Source of the DNA: Trueperaceae bacterium
Lineage (GTDB): Bacteria; Deinococcota; Deinococci; Deinococcales; Trueperaceae
Direction: 5' to 3'
Assembly: GCA_002707365.1 (NCBI GenBank)
Contig: PAMQ01000010.1
Coordinates: 35,211 to 99,210 of the forward strand
DNA: 64,000 bases
Shown here: piece by piece, positions 20,336 to 28,943 of the stretch
Numbering within the stretch: the stretch's first letter is position 1
Layout of the letters: every line of letters starts with the position of its first letter
Translations under genes and position numbers: made by a program
The notes under the pieces: model-generated
The model's database searches: none
Told to the model about the DNA's origin: nothing
Seen by the model: the letters and a program-made list of their open reading frames with translations, nothing else

Positions 20336-21031
20336 GTGCGGGTGGCGCTTACCCAGGCACAAGGAAGGCTAGAGGGTTTAGGAGAAGAATTAACTTCTCT
20401 AGGATTAACGGTGGTCCGGGTACCACTTTTAGAGATCCAACCTAGATTATGTGATGACGTTCGTCGACAAGGTCATGCCTTCTCAATATTTCCATGGCTG
20501 TTATTCTCTAGCCGCTCCGCAGTGGAGGCTTGGAGTGCTCTGGAACTGTCGTTTTCAGGACCTAGCCTAGGGGCTGTCGGTCCCGCTACTGCAAGAGAGA
20601 TTGAGCGAGCGGGAGGGAGGGCAGAAATTGTTGGTGCTCCTCCTAATGCTGAAGGTTTAGCCACCCTCTTTCTTCAGCACACTTCAATATCGAACTTTAA
20701 AGGCCCAGTTGGATTACCCCTTGGAACTCTCTCCCCCCCTTGGCTTCGTCGCAGACTTGAGATTGCTGGACATCAAGTGGTTACTTTGGAGGTATACGAG
20801 ACTCTTACCCTAGGATGGCCTAAAGACATCGAGGTTGATGCTGTTATTCTCGCCAGCGCCTCTGCTGTGAAAGCTTTGCCAACTAGAGTAGCTGGGGACT
20901 CGACTCTAATAACAATTGGGAGAAGTACAAGCCGAGCAGTCCGGGATCGAGGGTTTGTACCTATTGAGGCTAGGGCTCCGTCTCGGACTGCGATTGTACA
21001 AGCGGTTCACCAATCACGGAGAACAGAATGA
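20336..21031 (+). CDS. hemD: Uroporphyrinogen III synthase
   Basis: 231 residues; closes hydroxymethylbilane with inversion of ring D. The family is poorly conserved, but the two-domain pattern is clear: FSSRSAVEAW in domain 1, GPATAREIERAGGRAEIVG, then VILASASAVKAL and ITIGRSTSRAVRDRGF in domain 2. Starts at GTG 20336 with GGGGAGG nine bases upstream. Placed between hemC and hemB, with which it overlaps by four bases, making the assignment firm. Confidence 0.9.
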   Translation: MRVALTQAQGRLEGLGEELTSLGLTVVRVPLLEIQPRLCDDVRRQGHAFSIFPWLLFSSRSAVEAWSALELSFSGPSLGAVGPATAREIERAGGRAEIVGAPPNAEGLATLFLQHTSISNFKGPVGLPLGTLSPPWLRRRLEIAGHQVVTLEVYETLTLGWPKDIEVDAVILASASAVKALPTRVAGDSTLITIGRSTSRAVRDRGFVPIEARAPSRTAIVQAVHQSRRTE

Positions 21032-22077
21032 CTACTGAAGTTGTTTACCAGGATGAATTGCGGCGAAGGCCGCGTCGTTTTCGACGCACAGCTGCGTTAA
21101 GGGAACTAGCTGCGGAGACATCTCTAAATCCACATCAGCTAGTACTACCCGTTTTCGTAGTGTCCGGCCGAGATCAGATTCAACCAGTTTCTAGTTTGCC
21201 TAACGTAAATCGACTAAGCGTTGATCAATTACTACCGCGCCTGGAGAATGCACTTGAACTCGGTATTCGGGCGGTGCTTCTTTTTGGTGTTGTTAGTTCA
21301 GACCTTAAGTCGGCTGATGGTCTTGCGGCCTATGACCCACATGGCCCGGTCCCTACGGCTCTTAGAGAAATCCGAAAGCATTTTGGGACCAATATTGTTC
21401 TCATTACGGATGTGTGTCTTTGTGCATATACGAATCACGGGCATTGTGGTCTTTTAACCGAGACTCCCAGGGGGATTCGTATTGATAACGATGCTAGCCT
21501 CAAACCACTTGCCAGTACGGCACTTATTCATGCCGAGGCGGGTGCTGATTTCGTAGCCACATCAGACATGATGGATGGTCGGGTTGCGACGATTCGCCAT
21601 ACTCTAGATAAGAGTGGTTTTGATGATGTAGGAATATTTTCTTACGCCGTAAAGTACGCTTCGGCGTTTTATGGTCCATTCCGGGAGGCAGCCGGTTCAT
21701 CTCCAGTTACAGAAATCAAACGTTTCAGCCAAAAAATACCAGAGGACCGAAAGAGCTACCAAATGGATCCACGAAATGTACGTGAGGGACTGATTGAAGC
21801 TGCTCTGGATGAGGCTGAGGGAGCAGAAGTACTAATGGTGAAGCCCGCCCTACCTTACCTAGATGTTTTAACTAGAATAAGAGGTGTTACAGACTTACCT
21901 TTAGCGGCATATCAGGTCTCTGGTGAATACACTATGTTGAAGGGCGCAGCTGCTTCTGGTGTTCTCGATGAGGCTGCTGCAGTTCGTGAATCACTCTTGT
22001 CTATACGTCGTGCAGGTGCTGATCTGATTGTCAGCTATTACGCGCTAGAGGTCCTTGAAAAAGGTTGGTTGTTTTGA
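21028..22077 (+). CDS. hemB: Delta-aminolevulinic acid dehydratase (porphobilinogen synthase)
   Basis: 349 residues; condenses two ALA into porphobilinogen. The catalytic lysines lie in YAVKYASAFYGPF and EVLMVKPALPYLD. The metal loop reads DVCLCAYTNHGHCG, with C-x-C-x7-C, the zinc-dependent type. The N-terminus RRRPRRFRRTAALRELAAE is typical of the family. An ATGA overlap couples it to hemD. The unrelated kinase gene that follows overlaps its 3' end. Confidence 0.95.
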   Translation: MTTEVVYQDELRRRPRRFRRTAALRELAAETSLNPHQLVLPVFVVSGRDQIQPVSSLPNVNRLSVDQLLPRLENALELGIRAVLLFGVVSSDLKSADGLAAYDPHGPVPTALREIRKHFGTNIVLITDVCLCAYTNHGHCGLLTETPRGIRIDNDASLKPLASTALIHAEAGADFVATSDMMDGRVATIRHTLDKSGFDDVGIFSYAVKYASAFYGPFREAAGSSPVTEIKRFSQKIPEDRKSYQMDPRNVREGLIEAALDEAEGAEVLMVKPALPYLDVLTRIRGVTDLPLAAYQVSGEYTMLKGAAASGVLDEAAAVRESLLSIRRAGADLIVSYYALEVLEKGWLF

Positions 22078-23246
22078 AGCGGAAGTCGACACTACTGTTT
22101 CGTACACGGTCAGGTGCTTCTAGGACTTACATCACGATTGCTTTTATAGTGATTGCAATTTTTCTATTGGTGCAGGTTGCTTGGTGGGGAATATTTCAGA
22201 GTCGGTACATAGATAAAGTAAGTCGTGATCAATTCACATCCTGGCAACGAGATGCAGAAATCACATCCCTGCTGTTAGCCTCGAGCGACGATCTAAACCT
22301 AAAACTACATTTGTTGGAACAGTATCCCCATCTCCGTTTTAATGAGTCTGATTACCGCTTTAAGATCAATGAAGTGTCCCTTAAGTCATTTCAGAACGCA
22401 CAGAGGGGATACATCCGAATGTTTTCGTTTGAAGGACCAGTATTTGCTCTCGTAGTTTTATCTTTACTTTTTTTTATTGCCAGGAGCATGTGGGCTGAAC
22501 GTGAGCTTAAACAGCGCCAACATAATTTCCTTTCCGCTATAACCCATGAGTTTAAAACTCCCCTCTCCTCCTTGCGGTTATTGGTGCAAACTGCGCGTCT
22601 ACGGGATCTATCTGTCAAGAAGCTAGATGAGTATTTAGGGAATATGGAAGAAGAATTAGACCGGCTTGATCGTACTAGCGAACAAGTCCTTGCCAGTGCC
22701 CGACTGGAGCAGGCAAAAGAACCACCTATTCTTGAAGCAGCAGATCTTAATCAGGTTCTCGAAGCTCTAATTAATGAAGCTCGCAGAGGAATTGAGGCGA
22801 GAGGCGCTAACCTAACGTTCCTAGCTAGTGCTGAAGCCCTCCCAGTTTCTATAGACCAAGCTGCCTTTGGTGTAGTGATAAATAACCTACTTGATAACGC
22901 AGTCAAATATAGTCCCGGCCAAGAGAAGCAAGTTTTGGTTTCTTTAGAGAGCACGAAGAACGTAATCTATCTGCACGTTGATGACCAAGGTATTGGGTTT
23001 GAAGAAAGTGGGGCGTCACGTTTGTTTGAACGTTTCTATCGAGCTGGTGAGGAGATGACCCGTTCAACTCCGGGTGTTGGTCTGGGCCTTTATCTGGTCC
23101 GCTCAATTACAGAGGCAATGAACGGTTGGGTGCGGGCCGTACCCAACCCAGTAGGGCGTGGGGCTCGATTCACAGTTGTTCTACCCCGGCGCTTGTCGAT
23201 TGGTCGTTCTGACGAGAATGTTTCCACAGTCGAGGAGGCTATATGA
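22074..23246 (+). CDS. Sensor histidine kinase within the heme operon
   Basis: About 390 residues. A transmembrane helix near the N-terminus (YITIAFIVIAIFLLVQVAWWG), a short extracytoplasmic loop of about 80 residues, a second membrane helix (FALVVLSLLFFIAR), then HisKA with the phospho-acceptor in ITHEFKTPLSSLRLL and an HATPase_c domain (NNLLDNAVKYSP; DDQGIGFEE; GVGLGLYLVRSI). TTG 22074 is chosen because AAAAAGG lies nine bases upstream. It overlaps the hemB end by four bases and the response regulator start by four bases. The signal is unknown; position suggests heme, porphyrin or redox sensing. Confidence 0.9.
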   Translation: MKRKSTLLFRTRSGASRTYITIAFIVIAIFLLVQVAWWGIFQSRYIDKVSRDQFTSWQRDAEITSLLLASSDDLNLKLHLLEQYPHLRFNESDYRFKINEVSLKSFQNAQRGYIRMFSFEGPVFALVVLSLLFFIARSMWAERELKQRQHNFLSAITHEFKTPLSSLRLLVQTARLRDLSVKKLDEYLGNMEEELDRLDRTSEQVLASARLEQAKEPPILEAADLNQVLEALINEARRGIEARGANLTFLASAEALPVSIDQAAFGVVINNLLDNAVKYSPGQEKQVLVSLESTKNVIYLHVDDQGIGFEESGASRLFERFYRAGEEMTRSTPGVGLGLYLVRSITEAMNGWVRAVPNPVGRGARFTVVLPRRLSIGRSDENVSTVEEAI

Positions 23247-23965
23247 CAACCTATACTGTGCTTGTTGTTGAGGATGAGAATACCCTAGCTGCGGTGTTGA
23301 GTGATAACCTCCGGCACGAGGGTTACAGTGTTACGACGGCAACGGATGGTGAAATCGCATACCGTTCCTGGAGTGATTCTCCCCCTGATTTAGTTGTTCT
23401 AGACGTAATGTTACCGGGCATCAACGGGGTGGATCTTTGTCGTCGACTTCGTGCTCAAGGAGATCAGACACCTGTCCTATTCCTAAGCGCTCGTAGTCAG
23501 GCTAAAGACCGAGTAGAAGGATTAGTTGCTGGTGGGGATGATTACTTAGCTAAACCGTTTCATTTGGAAGAACTGCTCTTACGCATAAAATCCCTCCTCC
23601 GGAGGCAGCAGAGTAACAACGTAGCCTTGCCAGAAATGGGTTTTAACTTCGGCGGCCATCGAGTTGATTACCGAAGTTGGACAGCACATCTAGCTGGAGG
23701 GGGTGAGGCCTTACTCGGTGAGCGTGAACTTGGAATCTTTCGACTTCTTGCTTCACGAGTTGGCGAGGTCGTAAGTCGCGATGACATTCTTGATGGGGTC
23801 TGGGGAAATGATGCGTTCCCTGCAAGCCGCACGGTTGATAACTTCGTAATGAGACTCCGACGACTATTTGAGCCTGATCCTTCTAAACCAATATACTTCC
23901 ATACCGTCTGGGGTGTAGGTTATCGATTTACACCCCAAAGAACAAAAGAGGAGAATGCTTCTTGA
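23243..23965 (+). CDS. OmpR-family response regulator
   Basis: 240 residues. The receiver domain has the acidic pair in VVEDEN, the phosphorylated Asp in VVLDVMLPGINGVDL (~residue 53) and the Lys in YLAKPFHLEELL. A winged-helix DNA-binding domain follows (ERELGIFRLLASRVGEVVSRDDILDGVWG; RTVDNFVMRLRRLFEPDP; GVGYRF). It is translationally coupled to the kinase and its 3' end runs up to hemE, so the pair is embedded in the heme operon and may control it. Confidence 0.93.
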   Translation: MTTYTVLVVEDENTLAAVLSDNLRHEGYSVTTATDGEIAYRSWSDSPPDLVVLDVMLPGINGVDLCRRLRAQGDQTPVLFLSARSQAKDRVEGLVAGGDDYLAKPFHLEELLLRIKSLLRRQQSNNVALPEMGFNFGGHRVDYRSWTAHLAGGGEALLGERELGIFRLLASRVGEVVSRDDILDGVWGNDAFPASRTVDNFVMRLRRLFEPDPSKPIYFHTVWGVGYRFTPQRTKEENAS

Positions 23966-24005
23966 CAAACGAAACGAATCTTATTATTTGGACTATCTTT
24001 TTGTA

Positions 24006-25031
24006 ATGAGCCTATTTTTAGATGCTGCTCGAGGTCGAGATACTGAACGTGCTCCGGTCTGGATAATGCGCCAGGCAGGACGCTATCTACCGGAATACCG
24101 AGCTCTCAAGGAACGATATTCCTTTTGGGAACTAGTGCGCACACCCGACCTAGCAGTAAAAGTTACTATGCACCCGGTAGAGCGATTTCAGTTGGATGCT
24201 GCTATTCTTTTCAGCGACATCATGACCCCTTTACCAGCAATGGGCATTGAAATAGATTTTGTGCCTGGTCCTGTCATTGAAAGTCCAATACGTTCAGCAG
24301 CAACTGTGGAGTCTCTACGCATCCCGCACTCTGACGAGATTGCGCCATTCGTAGCCGATACCATTTCTTGTATCCGAGATGTATCCCAAGTCCCATTAAT
24401 CGGGTTTGCCGGAGCGCCTCTGACACTTGCTGCGTATTTGATTCAGGGTAGTGGTAGTAAAGATTTTGCGGAATTTCGAGGTTTATTGCGCAGTGCTCCT
24501 GAAATAGTGCACACACTTCTGAAAAAACTTTCTCTAGTTACTTCACGATACCTACAGATGCAGGTGCGAGCTGGTGCCCAAGCCGTTCAGTTATTTGATT
24601 CTTGGGCTGGGTTGCTCGATGCGAAAACCTATGCACAATTTGCCGCACCGTACAATCAGCAGGTCTTAGAATCACTCGCAAGTCTTAACATTCCTCGTAC
24701 CTATTTCACCGTTAACGGCGGCCATCTTTACAATGAGATTAATTCTCTATCCTGTGAAGTTGTAGGGGTTGATTGGCGTCATCCACTAGACCATGTTCGT
24801 CCGCAACTCCGCAATAAGGTTTTGCAAGGTAATCTTGATCCAGCTGAACTGCTAGGACCTCGTAATCGCCTAATCCGAGTTGCTCAAAAGGTACTCCAAG
24901 CTGGGCTCGGTGGTCCCCACATATTTAATCTTGGACACGGCATTCTTCGGCAGACTAACCCCGACAAGTTGCACATCTTAATAGATACAGTTCGTGCTTT
25001 TAAAAGGCACGGGGCGGAACAAGCAATCTAA
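24006..25031 (+). CDS. hemE: Uroporphyrinogen decarboxylase
   Basis: About 341 residues; removes four carboxyls from uroporphyrinogen III to give coproporphyrinogen III. N-terminal PVWIMRQAGRYLPEYRAL (the arginines hold substrate), ILFSDIMTPLPAMGI with the key Asp, and GFAGAPLTLAAYLIQG; C-terminal FNLGHGILRQTNPD. ATG 24006 gives the standard N-terminus SLFLDAARG. A longer frame from ATG 23955 adds 17 atypical residues but overlaps the response regulator end. No strong ribosome site is seen before 24006. Confidence 0.94.
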   Translation: MSLFLDAARGRDTERAPVWIMRQAGRYLPEYRALKERYSFWELVRTPDLAVKVTMHPVERFQLDAAILFSDIMTPLPAMGIEIDFVPGPVIESPIRSAATVESLRIPHSDEIAPFVADTISCIRDVSQVPLIGFAGAPLTLAAYLIQGSGSKDFAEFRGLLRSAPEIVHTLLKKLSLVTSRYLQMQVRAGAQAVQLFDSWAGLLDAKTYAQFAAPYNQQVLESLASLNIPRTYFTVNGGHLYNEINSLSCEVVGVDWRHPLDHVRPQLRNKVLQGNLDPAELLGPRNRLIRVAQKVLQAGLGGPHIFNLGHGILRQTNPDKLHILIDTVRAFKRHGAEQAI

Positions 25032-25996
25032 TGCTGAGTTTTCCTAACAACGGTGTTGGAGGACGGGTTGTTGAACTTATGCAGACAGCTCAAGCGGGAC
25101 TAGTTCAAATTCTTGAGGAAATTGACCAAGATCAACAATTTAACGAGCACACTTGGGATCGTCCTGGAGGAGGAGGTGGTAGAAGTTACCTCCTTGAGAA
25201 CGGTTCTATTTTCGAGCGTGCCGGTGTTAATGTTTCAGTCGTGCATGGGGGAAAGGCCCCTCCTAGCTTGGCAAAGCGACACCCTATCGTAAGCGACCTT
25301 CCGTTTTGTGCTACTGGCCTAAGTGTGGTGATTCACCCAAGAAACCCCTTTGTTCCAGCCTTTCACGCCAACTTTAGATATTTTGAGGTTGTTCACCAAC
25401 TAGGGAACAAACCAGTAGCCTGGTGGTTTGGCGGAGGAGCAGATTTGACGCCCAGCTATCCGTTCGAAGAGGATGTACACTACTTTCACAGCAAGCTTTT
25501 TGAGTTGTGTGACCGTCACCAAGTAGCTGATTACTCTAAGTTCAAAACTACCTGTGATGCTTACTTCATTATTCCTCACCGTAACGAAATGCGGGGCGTA
25601 GGAGGCATATTCTACGACACCCTTAGCGCCCCAGACGAGGGTAATTTTGAAGAGGAATACGCATTTACCGCAGATGGCATAGAAACGCTCTATGAAGCTT
25701 ACCTTCCGTTAGTCGAGAAGCATAAGAAGGCTCTATATAGTGAACGGGAGCGGGAATGGCAACTTTACCGACGTGGACGTTACGCGGAGTTTAATCTTGT
25801 TTATGACCGAGGAACCCTTTTTGGTCTTCAGACCCGGGGTAATATCGAAGCGATTCTCATGTCGATGCCACCATTAGCTGCATGGCGTTTTGACCTTATT
25901 CCTAATCCAGGTAGTCCAGAGGTCGAAACCCTCAGGTTTTTTCAGCCGCGTGATTGGATAAGCGATACGAATGCAAACTATAGGAGAGGCGAATGA
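25031..25996 (+). CDS. hemF: Oxygen-dependent coproporphyrinogen III oxidase
   Basis: 321 residues; converts coproporphyrinogen III to protoporphyrinogen IX using O2. Family blocks: RSYLLENGSIFERAGVNVSVVHG, RNPFVPAFHANFRYFEV, AWWFGGGADLTP with catalytic Asp, YFIIPHRNEMRGVGGIFYD and NLVYDRGTLFGLQT. Presence of the oxygen-dependent form implies aerobic life. Its ATG overlaps the hemE stop by one base and its end overlaps hemH by four. Confidence 0.95.
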   Translation: MLSFPNNGVGGRVVELMQTAQAGLVQILEEIDQDQQFNEHTWDRPGGGGGRSYLLENGSIFERAGVNVSVVHGGKAPPSLAKRHPIVSDLPFCATGLSVVIHPRNPFVPAFHANFRYFEVVHQLGNKPVAWWFGGGADLTPSYPFEEDVHYFHSKLFELCDRHQVADYSKFKTTCDAYFIIPHRNEMRGVGGIFYDTLSAPDEGNFEEEYAFTADGIETLYEAYLPLVEKHKKALYSEREREWQLYRRGRYAEFNLVYDRGTLFGLQTRGNIEAILMSMPPLAAWRFDLIPNPGSPEVETLRFFQPRDWISDTNANYRRGE

Positions 25997-27090
25997 GTGA
26001 TGGGCCCACTGGCATTGTTCTTCTCAATATGGGTGGACCCCGAGATCTACCTGAAGTAGAACCGTTCCTCCATCGCTTGTTTAAAGACAAAGAACTTATC
26101 AATTTACCTGTACAGAACTTTTTGGGCCCGTTTCTTGCCCGCAAGAGATTACAAAAGGTACGGAGAAACTATAGTGAAATTGGGGGAGGTTCTCCGATCC
26201 TTAAATGGACCGAGGAACAGGGTCGCGGTATGTGTCAGCGGCTGGATAGCTTATCCCCAAGTACCGCGCCTCATTATTTCTACACAGCATTCCGCTACGC
26301 CGAGCCGCTATCAGAGACAGCTCTCAAAGCTATGGCGCACAAAGGCGTAGAGCGCGCTATAGCTTTTTCACAGTATCCGCAGTTTTCCTGTTCGACTACT
26401 GGCTCATCCCTGAACGAGCTCTGGCGGGAGGTATCGCGTCTCGACTTACAGAATAAGTTTACATGGAGCGTGATTGATCGTTGGCCTGCCCACCGCCGTT
26501 TCGTGGAGGCCATGAAAGAGACAGTAGTCGAGGGACTTAATCTATTTCCAGTTGAGGCTAGGGATGATGTAGTAATTGTTTTCAGTGCCCACTCTTTACC
26601 TATGAGTGTGATTAATCGAGGTGACGCCTACCCACAGGAAGTAGGAGCGACCGTCCATGAAGTAATGAAGGTACTTGAATTCTCCCACGAGTATCTTCTG
26701 GCTTATCAATCCGATGTTGGACCCGTACCATGGCTTGGGCCCTCAACCGAGCACGTTATAAGAGCATTGGGTACCAAGAATAAAAAGCACGTATTAGTGG
26801 TTGGGATCGCTTTCACCTCAGATCACATCGAAACCCTCCACGAGCTTGATATAGAATATGGCGGATTAGCTCATGAATCAGGGATTATCAACTTCTACCG
26901 AGCGCCTGCACTCAATGGCCTTCCAATTTTCCAAGACGCACTAGCTGAGATAGTTCTAGAACACCTAGAATCGCACGACGCCTGCACTAAGCAGTACAAG
27001 CTTCGTTGCCCCGGCTGTAAAAACGCACAATGTAGAAAAATCCTAAATCCAATCACCCCAAATAGTTGCAAAACAAAAAGCATTTACTGA
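25993..27090 (+). CDS. hemH: Ferrochelatase with a C-terminal iron-sulfur-type cysteine motif
   Basis: 365 residues; inserts Fe2+ into protoporphyrin IX. Active-site blocks YPQFSCSTTGSSLNELW, IDRWPAH, VVIVFSAHSLPMSVINRGD (catalytic His) and AFTSDHIETLHELDIEYG are intact. The C-terminus carries cysteines at about 331, 339, 342 and 347 (RCPGCKNAQCRK), closely matching the [2Fe-2S] tail of animal ferrochelatase (CPLCVNPVC). The distant fourth animal ligand appears as Ala here, so Cys331 may replace it. Overall the protein reads more like mitochondrial enzymes than the short Bacillus type. Translationally coupled to hemF. Confidence 0.93.
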   Translation: MSDGPTGIVLLNMGGPRDLPEVEPFLHRLFKDKELINLPVQNFLGPFLARKRLQKVRRNYSEIGGGSPILKWTEEQGRGMCQRLDSLSPSTAPHYFYTAFRYAEPLSETALKAMAHKGVERAIAFSQYPQFSCSTTGSSLNELWREVSRLDLQNKFTWSVIDRWPAHRRFVEAMKETVVEGLNLFPVEARDDVVIVFSAHSLPMSVINRGDAYPQEVGATVHEVMKVLEFSHEYLLAYQSDVGPVPWLGPSTEHVIRALGTKNKKHVLVVGIAFTSDHIETLHELDIEYGGLAHESGIINFYRAPALNGLPIFQDALAEIVLEHLESHDACTKQYKLRCPGCKNAQCRKILNPITPNSCKTKSIY

Positions 27091-27137
27091 AAACCACTAA
27101 TTGATCGAAAAAATATTGGCAGAGAGGATTTTCCAAA

Positions 27138-28433
27138 TTGACAACCAAGACAAATTCCCAATCCATCACCCTATTTGAGCGCGCGTTAAGACTCATACCT
27201 GGCGGCGTGAATTCTCCTGTCAGAGCTTTCGGGAGTGTCGGGGGAACTCCCCGTTTTATTGATCGGGCAAAAGGATCCTACCTTTGGGACGCGGATGGTA
27301 ATAAATTTATTGACGTTGTCGGGTCATTGGGTCCAATGATTCTGGGACACGCTCACCCTGCAGTTCTCGAAGCAATCAAAAGGGTTCTCGCTAACGGTAC
27401 AAGCTTTGGGGCCCCAACAGAACTTGAACTTGAACTCGCAGAACGAGTCCTACGAAATTACCCTAATTGCGAGCGGATTCGCTTTGTCAACTCAGGCACT
27501 GAGGCAACAATGAGTGCTCTACGGTTAGCCAGAGGGCACACTGGGCGTGACCTAACAATAAAATTTGAGGGAAACTACCACGGACATGCCGATTCCTTAT
27601 TGGTCGCTGCAGGTTCAGGTGCTCTCACCACGGGAGTCCCGTCAAGTGATGGCGTACCAGCTGCGGTTGCTGGTACCACCCTTGTTGCAACATACAATGA
27701 TCTTGATTCAGTCCGAAACTTATTTGAACGTTGGCCGGATAGAATTGCTGCGGTCATTGTTGAGCCTGTCGCTGGGAACATGGGTGTTGTGCCACCAAAC
27801 TCGGGATTCCTAGACGGGTTGCGTGCAATTACACTTGCCCACGGCAGCTTACTGGTCGTAGATGAAGTCATGACAGGTTTCAGAATAGCTCCTGGTGGAG
27901 CGATCGAACGCTATTGCATAGATGCTGACTTGGTTTGTTGGGGAAAGATCCTAGGTGGCGGTCTTCCAGTAGGAGCCTATGGGGGTTCAGCTAATTTAAT
28001 GGACAACATCTCGCCAGTTGGCAGGGTTTACCAGGCGGGCACCCTTTCTGGAAATCCGTTGGCTATGGCTGCGGGAATTGCCACTTTAGATGCTGTTGCG
28101 TCCTTACCTGAACTTTACGAGACGCTAGACGGTCGAGGTGCTGACCTCGAGGCTGGCCTACTCGATGGAGCTAAAAGTGCAGGTAAGAAAGTCACAATTA
28201 ACCGTGTCGGTTCCATGTTGACCGTTTTCTTCACCGAAGGACCCGTCAATAACATGGCTGGTGCTCAGAGTGGGGATCAAAACGCCTTCGGTCGCTGGTT
28301 CCATGCCCTTTTGGCACTTGGTGTTTACTGGCCACCCAGTCCCTATGAAGCAGCTTTTTTATCTCATGCCCATGAAGACTCAGATATTGAAAAGATTGTT
28401 GAGTTAGCAGCATTGGCGTTCCATGAGGTTTGA
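27138..28433 (+). CDS. hemL: Glutamate-1-semialdehyde 2,1-aminomutase
   Basis: 431 residues, a PLP fold-type I enzyme producing 5-aminolevulinate from the product of HemA. N-terminal IPGGVNSPVRAFGSVGG, the gating/active loop NSGTEATMSALRLARG, KFEGNYHGHADSLL, LVVDEVMTGFR and the PLP lysine in CWGKILGGGLPVGAYGG. Starts at TTG 27138 with AGAGAGG ten bases upstream. Completes the heme cluster; the 47-bp gap from hemH is compatible with the same transcript. Confidence 0.95.
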   Translation: MTTKTNSQSITLFERALRLIPGGVNSPVRAFGSVGGTPRFIDRAKGSYLWDADGNKFIDVVGSLGPMILGHAHPAVLEAIKRVLANGTSFGAPTELELELAERVLRNYPNCERIRFVNSGTEATMSALRLARGHTGRDLTIKFEGNYHGHADSLLVAAGSGALTTGVPSSDGVPAAVAGTTLVATYNDLDSVRNLFERWPDRIAAVIVEPVAGNMGVVPPNSGFLDGLRAITLAHGSLLVVDEVMTGFRIAPGGAIERYCIDADLVCWGKILGGGLPVGAYGGSANLMDNISPVGRVYQAGTLSGNPLAMAAGIATLDAVASLPELYETLDGRGADLEAGLLDGAKSAGKKVTINRVGSMLTVFFTEGPVNNMAGAQSGDQNAFGRWFHALLALGVYWPPSPYEAAFLSHAHEDSDIEKIVELAALAFHEV

Positions 28434-28492
28434 TACTCAATTCTAGTAAGGATATTCTCTAAAGGAATGAATCACTTACCCAGGAGGAATAA

Positions 28493-28876
28493 ATGAAACT
28501 CGAGCATATCGCCCTAAATGTTTCTAACCCAAAAGAGGCCTGTGTATGGTACCAAGAGCACTTGGGAATGAAAATAGTTTTGGCTAATGACACTGAACCT
28601 TACATCCACTTCTTAAGTGATGGGCAAGGGTCGATGATTGAACTTTACAGCAACCCTATTGCTGAGGTACCTGATTACGGAGCCATAAATCCGTTTACTT
28701 TTCATTTAGCGTTTACAGTTGACGATCTCGAAGGAGAAATCACTCGACTCGTGGAAGCGGGAGCTCGTCAAGAAGGAGACATACAGGTGATTGCTGGGAA
28801 TCGACTAGTTTTCCTACGGGATCCTTGGGATATTACTGTGCAGCTTGTAGTTCGCACCGTTCCTTTTTCCACCTGA
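28493..28876 (+). CDS. VOC-superfamily (glyoxalase/dioxygenase-like) protein
   Basis: 127 residues forming one VOC module pair: [13 protein letters not shown] with the first metal His, MIELYSNP with a Glu, [14 protein letters not shown], and [14 protein letters not shown] where the final ligand position is Gln rather than the usual Glu. A ribosome site CAGGAGGAAT precedes ATG 28493. Substrate unknown. It may belong to the following glycolate operon (68-bp gap containing a hairpin) but could be independent. Confidence 0.8.
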   Translation: MKLEHIALNVSNPKEACVWYQEHLGMKIVLANDTEPYIHFLSDGQGSMIELYSNPIAEVPDYGAINPFTFHLAFTVDDLEGEITRLVEAGARQEGDIQVIAGNRLVFLRDPWDITVQLVVRTVPFST

Positions 28877-28901
28877 ATACCTAACGCTACCCGAAAAAAA
28901 G

Positions 28902-28922
28902 ATAATCTCTAAAGCAGATTAT
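28902..28922 (+). promoter_or_regulatory. Hairpin ahead of glcD
   Basis: ATAATCT (28902-28908) and AGATTAT (28916-28922) form a perfect 7-bp inverted repeat, loop CTAAAGC, immediately before the GGGGGGA ribosome site of glcD. Could be an operator or translation-control hairpin. Confidence 0.35.
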
Positions 28923-28943
28923 TGGGGGGAATCTTCGATAAAA

